Shown: positions 11,729 through 24,283 of the stretch, piece by piece
Position numbering within the stretch: the first letter of the stretch is position 1
How the letters are laid out: every line of letters begins with the position of its first letter
NCBI GenBank assembly: GCA_019188255.1
Contig: JAETXT010000001.1
Span: 3,410,001-3,474,000 of the forward strand
DNA: 64,000 nucleotides
Reading direction: 5' to 3'
Source of the DNA: Verticillium longisporum
Taxonomy: Eukaryota; Ascomycota; Sordariomycetes; Glomerellales; Plectosphaerellaceae
Notes under the pieces: model-generated
Database searches by the model: none
The model's input: only the letters and a program-made list of their open reading frames with translations
What the model was told of the DNA's origin: nothing
Position numbers and translations under genes: made by a program

Positions 11729-12859
11729 ATGGCTGACCTTGCCACCTGCCGTCCCCTCACCAGGGACTCGGTCATCGAGGCTCACGCCCTCATCAAGCCC
11801 CTCGTTCACCTGACCCCCGTCCTCACGAACAAGACTCTCAATGAGTTGGCTTCCACCCCACGCCATGTCGCCTCGCTCACCGGCACCAAGTGGCAAGGCC
11901 GCACCCCAGCCAAGCCCACTCTTCGCCTCTATTTCAAGTGCGAGAACTTGCAGCGCATCGGTGCTTTCAAAGCCCGCGGCGCCTTCCATGCCATTGAGCG
12001 CCTCAAGTTGGAGCCCGGATGGCGCGAGGGCGGCGGCGCCCAGCGCGGCGTGGTCACACACAGTTCCGGAAACCACGCCCAAGCCCTGGCCCTCGCCGCC
12101 CGCGAGAGCTCAATCCCTGCCCACATTGTCATGCCCTCCGTGTCCCGCCCCAACAAGGTCGCCGCCACAAAGGGCTACGGCGCCATCATCTACTCGAGCG
12201 GCTCCACGAGCGTCGAGCGTGAGGCCGTCGCCAACGAGGTCATCGCCGCCACCGGCGCACGCCTCGTCCCGCCCTACGACCACCCCGACATCATGCTCGG
12301 CCAGGGCACCATGGGCCTCGAGTTTCAGGACCAGGCGCGAGACCTGCTGCCCGCCGGGAAGAAAGACCTCGACGCCATCGTGACGCCCTGCGGAGGCGGC
12401 GGTATGCTCTCCGGCGTTGCCCTGAGCTGCGAGGGTACTGGTATCCGCGTCTACGGGTCAGAGCCGGAGTATGAGGGCGCTGACGACGCCAAGCGTGGCT
12501 ACGAGACGGGCAAGCGTGTCGAGACCGTCAAGAGTCTGACGATTGCCGATGGTCTGCGCACTCCCGTCGGCGTCCACCCGTGGGGCGTCATCTATGAGCG
12601 CAAGCTCGTGAGCGCCATGTTTGCTGTATCCGAGGATGACATCTTGCAGGCGACGAAGCTCGTTTTTGAGCGGTTCAAGCTCGTCATCGAGCCAAGTGCC
12701 GCCGTGCCGTTGGCCACTGCGCTCTACAACGAAGACTTCAGGGCCATGGTGGAGAGGGAAGCTGGCGAGGCTGGGTGGGATCTGGGGCTTGTTTTCAGCG
12801 GAGGCAACATTGCTATGGACGGGCTGGTCAAGCTCTTCGCGGCGAAACAGCAGTCATAG
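11729..12859 (+). CDS. PLP-dependent serine / threo-3-hydroxyaspartate dehydratase (SRY1-like)
   Basis: This is a fold-type II PLP enzyme of the serine racemase/threonine dehydratase family. The yeast homolog SRY1 deaminates threo-3-hydroxy-L-aspartate, and related proteins act on serine. It is intronless with 376 residues. Motifs: LYFKCENLQRIGAFKARGAF around residue 77, containing the Schiff-base Lys; SSGNHAQALALAARE, the SxGNHAQ loop; the glycine-rich phosphate loop PCGGGGMLSG around residue 221; and FSGGNIAMDGL near the C-terminus. It lacks an ACT regulatory domain, so it is not the biosynthetic ILV1-type enzyme. It ends 241 bases from the convergent amidohydrolase. It is somewhat longer than SRY1 because of an insert near residues 45-60. 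Confidence 0.9.
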   Translation: MADLATCRPLTRDSVIEAHALIKPLVHLTPVLTNKTLNELASTPRHVASLTGTKWQGRTPAKPTLRLYFKCENLQRIGAFKARGAFHAIERLKLEPGWREGGGAQRGVVTHSSGNHAQALALAARESSIPAHIVMPSVSRPNKVAATKGYGAIIYSSGSTSVEREAVANEVIAATGARLVPPYDHPDIMLGQGTMGLEFQDQARDLLPAGKKDLDAIVTPCGGGGMLSGVALSCEGTGIRVYGSEPEYEGADDAKRGYETGKRVETVKSLTIADGLRTPVGVHPWGVIYERKLVSAMFAVSEDDILQATKLVFERFKLVIEPSAAVPLATALYNEDFRAMVEREAGEAGWDLGLVFSGGNIAMDGLVKLFAAKQQS

Positions 12860-13099
12860 TATAGTCAGTGCCATGGTGGGTTGGGACCTGAAGCTACCGC
12901 TAGACTCTATTGTTTGTGACGTATCATGAGAACCATGCCGTCTCGGATTCATAATTCATGCCCTTCATTTTCACCGGTCTTGTTTACCCGTTTTGTGTAC
13001 ACCTTTCAAGTCCCTTCTTTCATCTTGCATGCGAACTCTCCAGCCTCGTCTATCCATCTGTCTCAACGCCACGTGCCGCTTTGAAGGCGGCTGATACAT

Positions 13100-14922
13100 T
13101 CAAAGATCTTCGACCTCGAGCCCTTCACCCCCAGGATACTCGTAAACCATCCTGCCTCCGACCCAGGTCTGCTTGACCTTTAGACTGCGCAGGTCATCAA
13201 TCTCGAGCGCATCGAGCGGCTCGTCGAGCACAACCCAGTCCGCCAGCGCCCCCTGCTTGATGACCCCCGCCCGTCCCTCCATGAACGCACCAAAGGCAGG
13301 GCCTCTCGTGAAGCCCAGGAGTGCCTCGTCCAGGCTCAGCGCCTCCTCGACGTGCCACCCGTCCGAGCTGCCGTCGACGCCGCGCCCCGTCGCGGGGCTC
13401 TTCCTCGCGACGGCGGCGAAGATGCCCTCAAACGGGTTCGGCGGCTCGACGGGAAAGTCGCTGCCGAGGACGGGACCAATGTCGAGGAAGGAGCGCATGC
13501 GGTACGCCTCGGTGGCGGTGCGCTCGGGGCCGAGACGCAGCTCGGCGTACTTCATGTCGGACGTGGCGTGCGTGGGCTGGATGGAGGGGAGGATGCCGAG
13601 GGCGTGCATGCGCTTCTGGTCGTCCGGGTGGATGATTTGGGAGTGCTCGATGCGGAAGCGGCGGTCGGCCTGGCAGGCTGCGAGGTGGGCCTCGGCGCCG
13701 CTGGCGCCGCTCTCAGGGCAGACGTCGACGAGGGCGGCCTCGGGGGCGTCGATGGCGAGTCGGTTGGCGAGGTCGCCGATGGCGTGGATGTTGACCTGGT
13801 AGCCAAAGGCGGCTCAGGGCTTGGCAAGATTTGTGAGGGTCGTGGCGTTTACGAGCAGCGAGCCCGACGTCTCGGGTCTGTCGCTGTAGGGCTCGATCAT
13901 GGCGCTGCCCCAGCTGCCGAGGGCGCCGTCGGCGAAGAGCTTGACGCTCCGGACGCTGAGGAGGTCAGACACGCGGGACACCTTGGCGGCGGCGTCAGGG
14001 CAGTACGTGTTGCGCTGTGCGCACTCGAGCATGGCATAGACGCGGACGGTCCAGTCGGAGGAGGAGCCGGCCATGTCGGCGTAGAGTTCGAGGTGGTTGG
14101 GGAAGACACCTGCATCGTGCATGCCGACGATACCGACCTCGTTGAGCTTGGCCATGGCCGTGGAGACGAAAGCACGCTTCTTCTCAAGGCCGGGCGCCGG
14201 GAAGATGGCGTAGAGCATGTCCATGGCATTGTCGCAAAAGACACCCATGCCAGGCTCCCGGATAATGTCACCGCCTGGGACGTCTGGGATGTCGGCAGGC
14301 AGGAGGTCTAGGACGGCCTGCGAGACCCAGCTGCAGTGGACATCGATGCGATCTAGCATGAAGAACTTGCCCCTGAGGAGCTCATCCTCTTCAATATCTG
14401 CCTGTTATACACGTAAGTCACCCACGAACACTGCAAGGGTGGAACAGGTGAACCAACCGCCGTCGGCATCCGGCCGTAAACATTCTGATCCCAGCCCACG
14501 CCCCGTATCCACTCCTCACTGGTCCCGGCACCGGGATTGGCATCGACATAGTTTCGGAGGCGACCTCGAACATCATCAAAGGAGGCGGCGCCAAAAAGAT
14601 CGACAGAGTGCAGAAACTCGCCGTACTGAAGCAGATGGCCATGCCCATCCCAAAGACCGGGAATCACGAAGCCGGGCATGGTCGTCAGACTCGCATCATC
14701 CCAAGCAAAGACTCTTGAGAACTTGCCGTCCTCGACGGTGAAGCATTGCGCCGTGGGTTGCTCGTCATCGTGAGTGCGGACGCCCTGATAGCAGTATGTC
14801 TGGGGGCCATCAACATCTGCCTCGGACAGGGGCTGTTGGAGACGCACAACGGCAAAGGCAAAAACGCCTGCCACGGCAGCCGAGAGGCCAACCGTCCATC
14901 TCACGACGGCCGAGTTCGACAT
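13100..14922 (-). pseudogene. Membrane-anchored amidohydrolase-3 family protein with an in-frame TGA
   Basis: Amidohydrolase-3 (YtcJ/N-substituted formamide deformylase-like) enzymes are metal-dependent hydrolases; the substrate is unknown. Two exons on the minus strand, 14922-14458 and 14401-13100, are separated by a 56-nt intron (GTTGGT...AACAG, phase 0). The N-terminus has a hydrophobic anchor (WTVGLSAAVAGVFAFAVV). The metal-binding HxH lies in GLWDGHGHLLQYG, followed by EEWIRGVGWDQNVYGRMPTA, SVKLFADGALGSWGSAMIEP, YQVNIHAIGDLANRLAID, FRIEHSQIIHPDDQKRM and SFLDIGPVLGSDFPVEPPNP. Codon 351 of 588 is TGA at 13814-13816, where homologs have aromatic residues before AAFGYQVNIHAIGD; TGG to TGA fits. 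The frame is otherwise open on both sides, so this is either a recent nonsense allele or a base error. Confidence 0.8.
13814..13816 (-). other. In-frame TGA inside the amidohydrolase
   Basis: The codons on either side read NLAKP, stop, AAFGYQVNIHAIGD in one unbroken frame. A single TGG to TGA change would account for it. Nearby genes use TGA as a normal stop, so recoding is unlikely. Confidence 0.85.
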
Positions 14923-16641
14923 GATGGAGCCGTCCCGCTGAGATACCAAGAATGTCGGTGAATGCAGGGACCGGACCGTGACTGGTGTTTCTATGCCTCC
15001 TCCTTGTGGTCGTTGAAAATGCCAGCTTATCGATAACAGCGCCACATCAAGTTTGCGCACAGGCCTCTTGCGCCAACCTTCCCCTCGTAGGCAGCTTCCG
15101 GGGAGACTTCCTGTATTTGGTAGTCGTGGAGCATTGTCGCCAGGTTCAGATACTTGGAGAATTGTAGCGAAATCACGAGTACGGAGAGGTCACGTTGGTC
15201 GCCGAGGTGAACACGATACTCCTGAGTATTCCATCACCATGTTTCAAGCCCTTAGCGTACGCTTGACGATTGTGCACAATGGCAAACTGGAGGGCAGGCG
15301 GCAAAGAAGGCCTCCGGCTGAGCATCAGTCGACGATGTGTTGTCAACGGTGAAAACCTCAAAGGGAAGAACTATGCTGTCGCGCCATTACGGCTGACTGG
15401 CCTCCAGGCAGCTCAGGCAGGCGACCCAATACGACGCAGAGAAAACGCGACAGTCCTTCTTGGCGTTTTCTCTTCCCACGTGTGGCCAAACGGCATACAC
15501 AATCAGAAAGTTTCTGATCGGATCCCTCTTCCTGTCGACTTCCACCAATTGATTGCTGTGCCAAGACGAAAGCTCCTACAATGACGATGAACCCACAAAC
15601 AAGTATCGACTGGTTCATCCGACAGACGAAGAGTGGAAAGCCTTGTTACTGAACATGGCGCTTGCGTGGGACCATGTCTCGAATCGGTTGATGAATGACC
15701 TTGCCTCTTCTGACGTCCATTTCCACCAGATCGTCGACCACAAGGTCGCCATTGAATCCGAAATAGCCATCGGACTACATCCCCTGCCTCCGTGCCTTCG
15801 TCATGGTGGGCCACACCGTCAAGACTGAACCCTGCATATGATGGCGTTCGCAGATAAGCAACCTTGGCCAAAGACATGTAGATTGGCAGCTTGGGCGATG
15901 GACAAGCCTCCCAAGAATCGACACGAGCCATCATCTTTGACGGGCGCTCTCCACCCCCGCCATCGCAGCCTCAAGGGGCTCGCTACTATGACATCAACCG
16001 TCAGCCACACCCCTCCTCCTTGTTCACTGTTCATTGGCAGAGGCGGCAAAGCGGGCTGTCCAACGCAAGGGGGATCCCCCAGTGGTCCGCGGCTCAAGCC
16101 AATCACACAGGTCCGCCACCACACGTACGCTACGTCACCAGCCACAGGACCCTGAAAACCGGCTTGGGACCCCTTAAACGTGCGGTCCAATCCAAGCCCA
16201 CGCCGTCGACGGGAACGTCACCTATCGGTCCCGGAGCCAAGTTTTGCTTGTTCTCGTGAACGCCTTGTGTCTTGGTCTGGGCGTGAGGGGCTTGAGGATC
16301 CTCCGTTTCAGCGCGTTCTGGCCCTCGCGATCACCCTTGCTTTGATGTCATTTCGGGCGCAGCCATCACCCAAGATGATGCCATGCCATCATTTCGTCCT
16401 ACCCAGCCCGAGCCCTCTGGGTAGTCACCACGAAAGGTGCCATTCCAGCGAGCCTCGTCGTGAACATATAAGCTGCTCTACTTGTCCCTTCTGAGTGACT
16501 GATTTGCTTCTTCATCAGACATCAAAGCCAAACAACAACATCTCAGCCTCAAAGCTCCAAGCCTTCTAAGCAAACCCTCCACCTTACCCAACAAACCAAC
16601 CACCTTACAAACCACCCAAACCTTTACCCCAAACCGCCAAA
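14923..16641. other. Intergenic region upstream of the basic small protein gene
   Basis: No frame resembles a protein. The right half is the promoter of the small basic protein gene: a CCAAT box at 16099-16103, TATAAG at 16467-16472, then a CA-rich leader of about 170 bases (CAAACAACAACATC). Confidence 0.5.
16467..16472 (+). promoter_or_regulatory. TATA-like element of the small basic protein gene
   Basis: TATAAG lies about 175 bases before the start codon and is followed by a CA/CT-rich leader, the usual layout of a strongly expressed fungal gene. Inferred from sequence only. Confidence 0.4.
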
Positions 16642-17007
16642 ATGCCCATCCTCCGCTCCAGCCAGCCCCGCCGCACCCGCCACACCACCACCAAGACCTC
16701 TCGCTCCAACGGCGGTCTCTTCTCCCGCCGCCGTCAGCCCGCCCGTACCACCCACACCACGACCACCACCACCACTACTCACCGTCAGCACGCGGGTGCC
16801 ACCGCGCCCCGGGGTGGTTTCTTCTCCCGCCGCCGCGGCCCCGTCGTTCACCATCAGCAGCGCAAGCCCTCGATGGGCGACAAGATCTCCGGCGCCATGC
16901 TCCGCCTCAAGGGCAGCCTCACCCGCCGCCCCGGCCAGAAGGCCGCTGGCACGCGCCGCATGAACGGCACCGACGGTCGTGGCTCGCACCGCACTCGCCG
17001 CTGGTAA
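16642..17007 (+). CDS. Small, very basic Thr/Arg-rich fungal protein of unknown function
   Basis: Intronless, 121 residues, extremely basic. It has an internal duplication: GGLFSRRRQPAR near residue 24 and GGFFSRRRGPVV near residue 58, separated by a Thr/His stretch encoded by ACC/ACG/ACT repeats. The C-terminal third (KPSMGDKISGAMLRLKGSLT, then RRPGQKAAGTRRMNGTDGRG) looks conserved and may form one amphipathic helix. No signal peptide and no membrane segment. I believe similar short proteins exist across Sordariomycetes as hypothetical proteins, but I cannot name a function; nucleic-acid or membrane binding would suit the charge. The promoter layout suggests strong expression. The ATG has a good context (CCAAAATGCC). 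Confidence 0.75.
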   Translation: MPILRSSQPRRTRHTTTKTSRSNGGLFSRRRQPARTTHTTTTTTTTHRQHAGATAPRGGFFSRRRGPVVHHQQRKPSMGDKISGAMLRLKGSLTRRPGQKAAGTRRMNGTDGRGSHRTRRW

Positions 17008-17522
17008 ACACCTGAGTCCAGCCCGGGTCAAGCCAGATACAACGACGGACACGAGGTGGTGCAAGACGCTGTAACACTACAACGACGATGACGAATGTTT
17101 TGATCTCATGCGGAGTGAGAGGGGACGAGCGATAGATACCACTGTCTGATACGAGCGAACTGTATAATGCAATTTAAGATAATAATTCATTTTGATCACA
17201 CTCATTCGCCTGGTCTTTATTTGCCGTAATATGACATGCGCGGAGAAAAGACTCGTCTTCTCATTAAAAGTCTTTACATTGGCGTGATCTCTGTGGACCT
17301 TTGCTACCTTCTCTGCGATGTACAATTATTCCGTCATTACAATTGACTGACGTGGTCGTCCTTGTAACAGATTCTCCTTCCGATGCTACCTTCCAACATC
17401 GGTCTTGCAAATCTCACCGCTGAAATATTGCACCGCCGAGTCGATGAATGGTATGCAAGAGTTCTCCATCCAGTGGTCCACTGGCTGTGTCGCTGTTCCA
17501 CCATACGAACCTTGTCTTCGAA
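17008..17522. other. Intergenic, 3' regions of two convergent genes
   Basis: This holds the 3' end of the small basic protein gene, with AT-rich stretches around 17160-17240 suitable for poly(A) sites, and the 3' end of the next minus-strand gene. No gene seen. Confidence 0.5.
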
Positions 17523-19193
17523 TCACGCCAGCTCATCTAACTCCGTGGCACCAGGATCAAGAGGATGCGCCATAAGACCGAAACGCGCTTCTGAACGGGT
17601 GGACCTAACAGGACCTGGGATGCGAGATTTTCGGAGAGAGAGAGGCGTACAGGCACTGGCTTCCGACTTGGTCAAGTACTGGCTCATGGGCAAGTTTCTG
17701 TCGCGTGGAGCCAGGGTGCGAGCAGAGGCAAGACTCGCCACAAATGAATGACTCAACTCATCCTTAGGCTCATCTCCAGGGCTCGGATCCTGGATACCCA
17801 TCTTCTGAAGCTGTCGAGCCAGCTCTGCAAGGCTTTCTTTGTCAGGAGAAGGGTACTTTTTGCTGCTCATAAAGTTTGGGCCCATATGCTCTCCAATTGT
17901 GGAGACGATACTATCGCGACACATCACGTTGACTGCGTCCGGGCGGGGGAGGATTGGTGTGTTTTTGCTTATAGCCCGGTCTCGGACGAGCTGCTGTCCC
18001 AAGCTAGGTGTGCCAATGGGTGCATTCGGTACTTCCTTGCGGCGAGTTCGGGGAGTAGAGGCACCTAAAGGCCTATCAGACAATACAGCATTCAGATCGG
18101 TGCTGAAGTCGGGGTCGCTATCAAAGGGGTTGATATGGACCGGGGTTACCGGGTCTATGATACCAGTTTGTCGGGTGGGAGTCTTTGGGCAAGCTAGGAG
18201 TGAAGGATCCGTGAACGTATTGGTAGCATCGCTGTGGTCAGAGAGAGACTATCGGCGTTGGAAGAATTAGCTCCGGGGGAAACAAAGAGAGACGGTCCGT
18301 TGACAAACCTGTTCCGGCCCATCTGCAGAGGCCTTGCTGGGCATGTATGTTTTAGTCACCTCAAAACGGGTAAGAGACCTCTCCGAGTCGACAGCATAGT
18401 GGCCACCTCGGAGGTACGAACCACCGCCAAGCTCTAGGGGTGCTGATATTTTGCGGACTGCCGTAGCCTGTAAGGCAGCTTTCTTTCCCTGGATTCGGTC
18501 CCAGGCATGAGAAGCCTTGGTAGCAAGCTTACGGGATATGCGAGACACCCGGGAATCTTGTTTCTTTGCGTGGGGCTTGAGGGCCTCTGTAGCTGCTAGC
18601 ATGTTCTGGAGTTTCTTGCTGACATCGTCTGTGTCTGCTACCTCTGCAAGTGCCTTGGTGAGGGGGGCAGTAGCCGAAAATGGTACCCGACCCACGCGGC
18701 CCGTGGGGTCATCTGACGGTTGCCTTCGTCGAGGGAAGGTGTTATGGGGAAGTAAGTCGCTCGTCTTGGATTTGGGCACGAGCCTCGAGAGATCGCTCTT
18801 GTCGGGGGGTGAAGACTCAGCCCTGAGCTGTTTCTTGTGACGCCGAAGAGAAGACTTTCGCGGAATAGCGGGGTGTGGAGGATCATGTTCTCTTGGAGGT
18901 GAACTCTTGGCAGCGAGCTGGCGTTGGGAAGCCAGATCTCTTCTCTGATTGTCGGCATTGACTTGGCTGAAATAACCAGATGGGTGGCTTGCGAGGCCAT
19001 CTGGATGGCCTAATTCGGGACTGTCGAGGAGCAAGCTAGCAAGCTGGTTGACCGACTCGTTGGCTTTCACTTTTCAGCTGTCAGCACGAAAGGCACAAGG
19101 TGGAAAACTGAGCTAATGAACAAAATAAAACCTCATACCTGTGCCGTGATGTATTGAGCCAAGACGCTGGCTCTCTCGCCGTCGCCGTGGCAT
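17523..19193 (-). CDS. Disordered basic protein of unknown function
   Basis: I do not recognise this protein. Three exons give about 513 residues: 19193-19139 (starting MPRRRRESQRLGSIHHGT), 19069-18309 and 18248-17523. The first intron is 69 nt (GTATGA...AAAAG, with CTGAC ten bases upstream of the acceptor); the second is 60 nt (GTTTGT...GCTAATTC...TAG). All three exons share one frame when joined this way. The protein is rich in Ser, Pro, Arg and Lys with no signal peptide or membrane segment. A possible helical block is KALAEVADTDDVSKKLQNML followed by SRISRKLATKASHAWDRIQG. Near the middle is HINPFDSDPDFSTDLNAVL, and later ESLAELARQLQKMGIQDPSP. The short first exon is the least certain part. 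Confidence 0.6.
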
Positions 19194-21249
19194 GTTGATG
19201 TCTTAGTGATGCTCTTTGGTGCCTTTATGGTCAGGAGGACAACTTATTGTCTCGGAGATTATACAAAGGTGCGACCCGTCTAGACCAAATCTTGTAGCTT
19301 CGCCCTTTCAGGTACCTAGGTCAGGCAAAACCCCTGGTATCTCGTAAAGCAACAGACCTTGGGTGTATAACTTGTGTAAGTGAGTGTCGTGCTCTGAAGG
19401 AGTGCGCTGGCGTGCTCCTTACCGGGCGTACAGGTTCGATACGCACGATGGTGCTATGCTGGAAGGGCAATAACAGCGTGTGGGAGGCGCAGATGCGGTT
19501 GTGTGTGCGATTGCGTAGACATAAACTGGGTTCTTTCCCTGTTTACCATGGGTTTGCGTGATTGCACGGAAGAGGGCAATCGTATCCTGATTCTTGAGCC
19601 TGTAGGCAGATGCAGTGATACTGGCGCAGTCCTGTACAGCCTAGGGCGAACTGCGCGACGCAACCCTTTCAACAGGGTAGAAAATACCAGGCAAAAGACT
19701 AGCAATTTGTCCGCAGTTCGAGTAGAGAAAATGTATGTGGCGTTTCAACCGGGGTTAGAATGCAAGACAACCAAACCCAAATACGAAGTGGGAGCTGTGA
19801 TATGGGTTTGCCTCCATGGTGAATTAATTGGCAGCAGGTAAGAACTGCCTGTCACCACAATTTCTAGTTCCTCCTGCCTGGAACTAATCTCCCTACCACC
19901 GTGAATGCACAGCAGGTGCTGCCAATGCACCACCTGCCGTATAGTAATTTGTTTCGGTCATCCCCTTTTCAGACAAAAGGGCATGACAACAACCAGTGAT
20001 ATTGGGGCATGCTCTACGCTCACTCCGGCTAAATGCAAGCTCTCAGGAGTTCAGTAGCGATGACATATTCTCTCATGGGATAGCTAAGTCTTGATCCTCT
20101 TTGGAATGGCTTCCCGAACTTATACAACCTATCTACACAGCACTCACAATCTACACAGTACTCATCTGATGCCTGTCTCATTGCACATAGCGAAGCCGTC
20201 ATGCTCGTGAAATTAGGTAGTGAGAGCACCTATAATTTTCTTCCTATCATGCCGTTTTGATGCAGCTATGGAAGTGAGGAGTTGGGTGAAACAGTCGGCA
20301 AGATAGGACACTCACCAACATGGAAGAGCGTCTGCCTGGCGCGTGAGTAGTCAAGGCCATGTCGGTTGCTCAGGATGTCTCATTGAAGTCTTGACCTGCC
20401 GACTTACGACCCCCAACTGAATGGCAGCATCTGCAAGACTGCCTGCTCAAATGATTGAAGAGAGTTGGATTTTCCCCAGGTAACTGGGTCCGTCCAAGCG
20501 AGCGTCGGTTCGTCAGATGCTATCTGGCGTGCGTCGTACGCAAAGCTGGGCGAGACTCCCAGCGCACTCAACAGCCAACAGTCTCCAGCATCAATTGCCT
20601 TCTGAACAGGCAAGCATGAGACGGGACAAGCGTCGAGCATGTTGAGTAGAGAGGTAAAGGGGGATTGTTCATATTGCTACTCATCGTAATCATCTTGTCC
20701 TTCAATCACATTGGCGCCCCGGCGAGACCGACCGACCGACGTTGGCCGAGGCCCCTTCTCTTAGTCATCCATGGCTCGAGGCCTCGAGCGTGGAAACGCT
20801 GAGTTCCGATTGTCATTTGCCGAAAGCTGATTGGCAGATGCCGACTTTTCAGCGATACTTGCCGAGTAGTGGGCCCTTGTGTCGTTCTGAGCCACATCAT
20901 GCGACCTTGAAGGCCCCCGTGGCGGGAAAAGCTCGTGTGTGTCAGGTCGGCCAAGGCGATTCCGGACGACACCTTTTATCTGTTCCTCTGCTGCGCCATC
21001 ACCACTTTCTTCCCCATCAGCAAACTCCTTTCCAGCCTTCACCGCGTCGCGCAGTCGCTGCTTGTTCGACCCTCAATTAATCGCCTGAGCCTTTCCTTTC
21101 TCCAATTGCTGTTGGTCGACGCAACAGCACCTATCACCTTGCCACTTTGTGCGACCCCGCCAAGACCAACACCGCTGTTCCGTCTTTGCCTCTTCCGCCA
21201 CCTACTCCTCCAGCACGATCTTGACCGCCTCACGACCAGCAAACCCACC
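19194..21249. other. Intergenic region upstream of the HEM2-like gene
   Basis: About 2 kb with no convincing gene. It contains GGTACCTAGG at 19311-19320. A 78-codon minus-strand frame ending at a GTAAGT (20407) is the only suggestive coding piece and is not supported further. The last 200 bases are the C/T-rich leader of the next gene. Confidence 0.45.
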
Positions 21250-22466
<1,217 letters not shown>

Positions 22467-24283
22467 GCGGTGCCAATTGAATTGACGACACGGAAAATGG
22501 GAGCATATGCAATATTGAGATTCTGGCGTTTCAAGGGACGAACTACGTCGTGGCGTTATCATTATCAAGAAGGTAGATGGGAAGGTAGTCGAGTCCGAAA
22601 GTGACCACTCCGAATTGTGCAAATAACATGATATCATATCATGCCTCGACTGCCTCCTGCACCATGTGAGGACCTGATTGCATTTCATACAGCTGTAGAG
22701 GGAGGAAGCGCCCTGGTTTCAATGCAAGACACGTCACGAAGACGGCCGGCCGTCCATTCTCACGGTTTCATAAGTTTGCCTTCAAAGGGCGTGTGGATCG
22801 TCCCTCACACCTTCACGCTCTGGCTCGGGGGTTGTGGGTTCCACGTTGCCAACATGTGGGTAAGGTAGGTTGGTAGCTAAGGTAGTTAGCCCTGCCGGAG
22901 GTAACGCGGCGCAGGGCGGCCAAACGGGTTGTTTGTCCACCTGCCTCCCATTCGACTCGAGCCCCGGCAGCCTGATGTGAGGCGGCCAACAACAGCCTCA
23001 CTGAGGGTCTCACTGAGGGTTGATCGATTCGAAGCAGTGCTCCTCCCTGTGTTGAATTGCGGAGGACTCGCCATCCAAGACATGGTTGACTGAGATGGAG
23101 GGTACATGTACAAGTAGAACTGGACCCTGCGGAGTGGAGGCAATGGAATGCATGTTTCAAGTTAACAGGTCACAAAGTCTCTTTCTGAGCAGTAACTCCT
23201 GCGGGCCCTGGGAAACAGCACCGAAAGGGTGGAGTGACAACTCTGATCAGTACAAGCAAGGGCCCCTGACGTCCCGCGGTAGGAGCAGGGGTGCGCGTCC
23301 CATATTGGCCAATGGACAACGCTCACTCGAGGCGGGCGACGCCTGCCGGCCTGGCACGACCCGCGGACCACTTAATTCAGACGCGTCGTTGGTGGAGGTG
23401 GGGTTGAAGGCGCCCAATCGTGTTCTCCCCTTCTGTCGTCCTTTCCCCAAGATGATGGTCGAGACGGCCGAAGCCTGGCGCTTCACAAACAACCAGGTTG
23501 CGCTCGTTGCCTGGCGTGAGGTGCTTGACGTGCTTGGGAGCTGCCTGAGAACGAGAAAGAGAGAAGAAGAAGAAAACAACGCCAGTTCTGCAGAGGCAAT
23601 TGCCGTCACCCATGCTCTCCATCAGGTCGTCCTGCCCCGTTTGCACCCCCCCGTCCCTCGGCCTGGCCTTGTCCACCTGTCTTCTGTCTCGCCAGCCAGT
23701 GTACAGCGCCCCGCCATTGCATCCCACCATCATCCCGGCCGCCAGCCCAGCAGAGGCCGCCTCACTTCCAACCTCAATCCTTCGATCCCATCCAAACATT
23801 CATCCCTCAAACCGCCTAGCAGCAAATCTTTCCCATTGCCTCCGAAACCAGAGATCAGCCGCCTGCGTCCCGCCTCGATCACGCCCACATCTGCCACGCC
23901 TTATAGTCTGACCACCAACCCTCTCTGTTCCTTTGGAACTCCTTCCTTTGCGCCGACAGTGTGGGTACTCTTGCCAAAGGACCTCGTTCCCCTCGCGGAT
24001 AGCGAACCAGACCTTGACTTCGACTCGGAGGCTCAGCTAACGATAACAGCTGCGATGTACTAGGTGAACCTCAGGCTTGTGCGTACCGGCGCGGCTGGCT
24101 TGAGCGTTTGGCTCCTCTACTGGCGACATTATATACCCAGCACGGCAGGATACCGACACACCGGCCGACCTTGGACCTAATATTGCTCGTTACGATTCGT
24201 CCTGGCCCCTCCATTTCCATTTCATACCCTTCCGACACGACTGGATAGACCCTTCTTCCAGGACATGATCGCAGCCATCTCCG
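22467..24283. other. Intergenic region between HEM2-like gene and unknown large gene
   Basis: A long open frame (about 23086-24063) crosses this stretch, but its translation is low complexity with no domain; it is probably promoter/leader of the gene starting at 24284. A GTACATGTAC palindrome lies at 23102-23111. Confidence 0.4.

Noticed and set aside
11010..11730. Bidirectional gene pair as a small biosynthetic cluster (methyltransferase plus PLP enzyme plus amidohydrolase plus FAD oxidoreductase further on)
   Set aside because: There is no core synthase, the genes are separated by unrelated housekeeping genes, and each belongs to a common family. Proximity alone does not support a pathway.
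13552..14311. Long plus-strand frame opposite the amidohydrolase (Gly/Ala/Val-rich)
   Set aside because: It is the mirror frame of a high-GC third-position gene; the minus strand has the family motifs. The same applies to long antisense frames over eIF2-beta, isocitrate lyase, VPS62-like, OTU and DAO genes.
19415..19450. T-loop-like GGTTCGATACGC
   Set aside because: The stem geometry is wrong (nine-base loop) and no other tRNA arm is present.
20408..20640. Minus-strand 78-codon frame starting MLDACPVSCL and ending at a GTAAGT donor
   Set aside because: Only one donor-like site supports it. The next possible exon would be just 16 bases long, and no family is recognisable.
23086..24063. Open frame of 325 codons on the plus strand before the Cys/His-rich protein
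   Set aside because: The translation is compositionally odd with no domain or conserved phrase, and it lies where the promoter and leader of the next gene are expected. Probably a chance open frame in GC-rich DNA.
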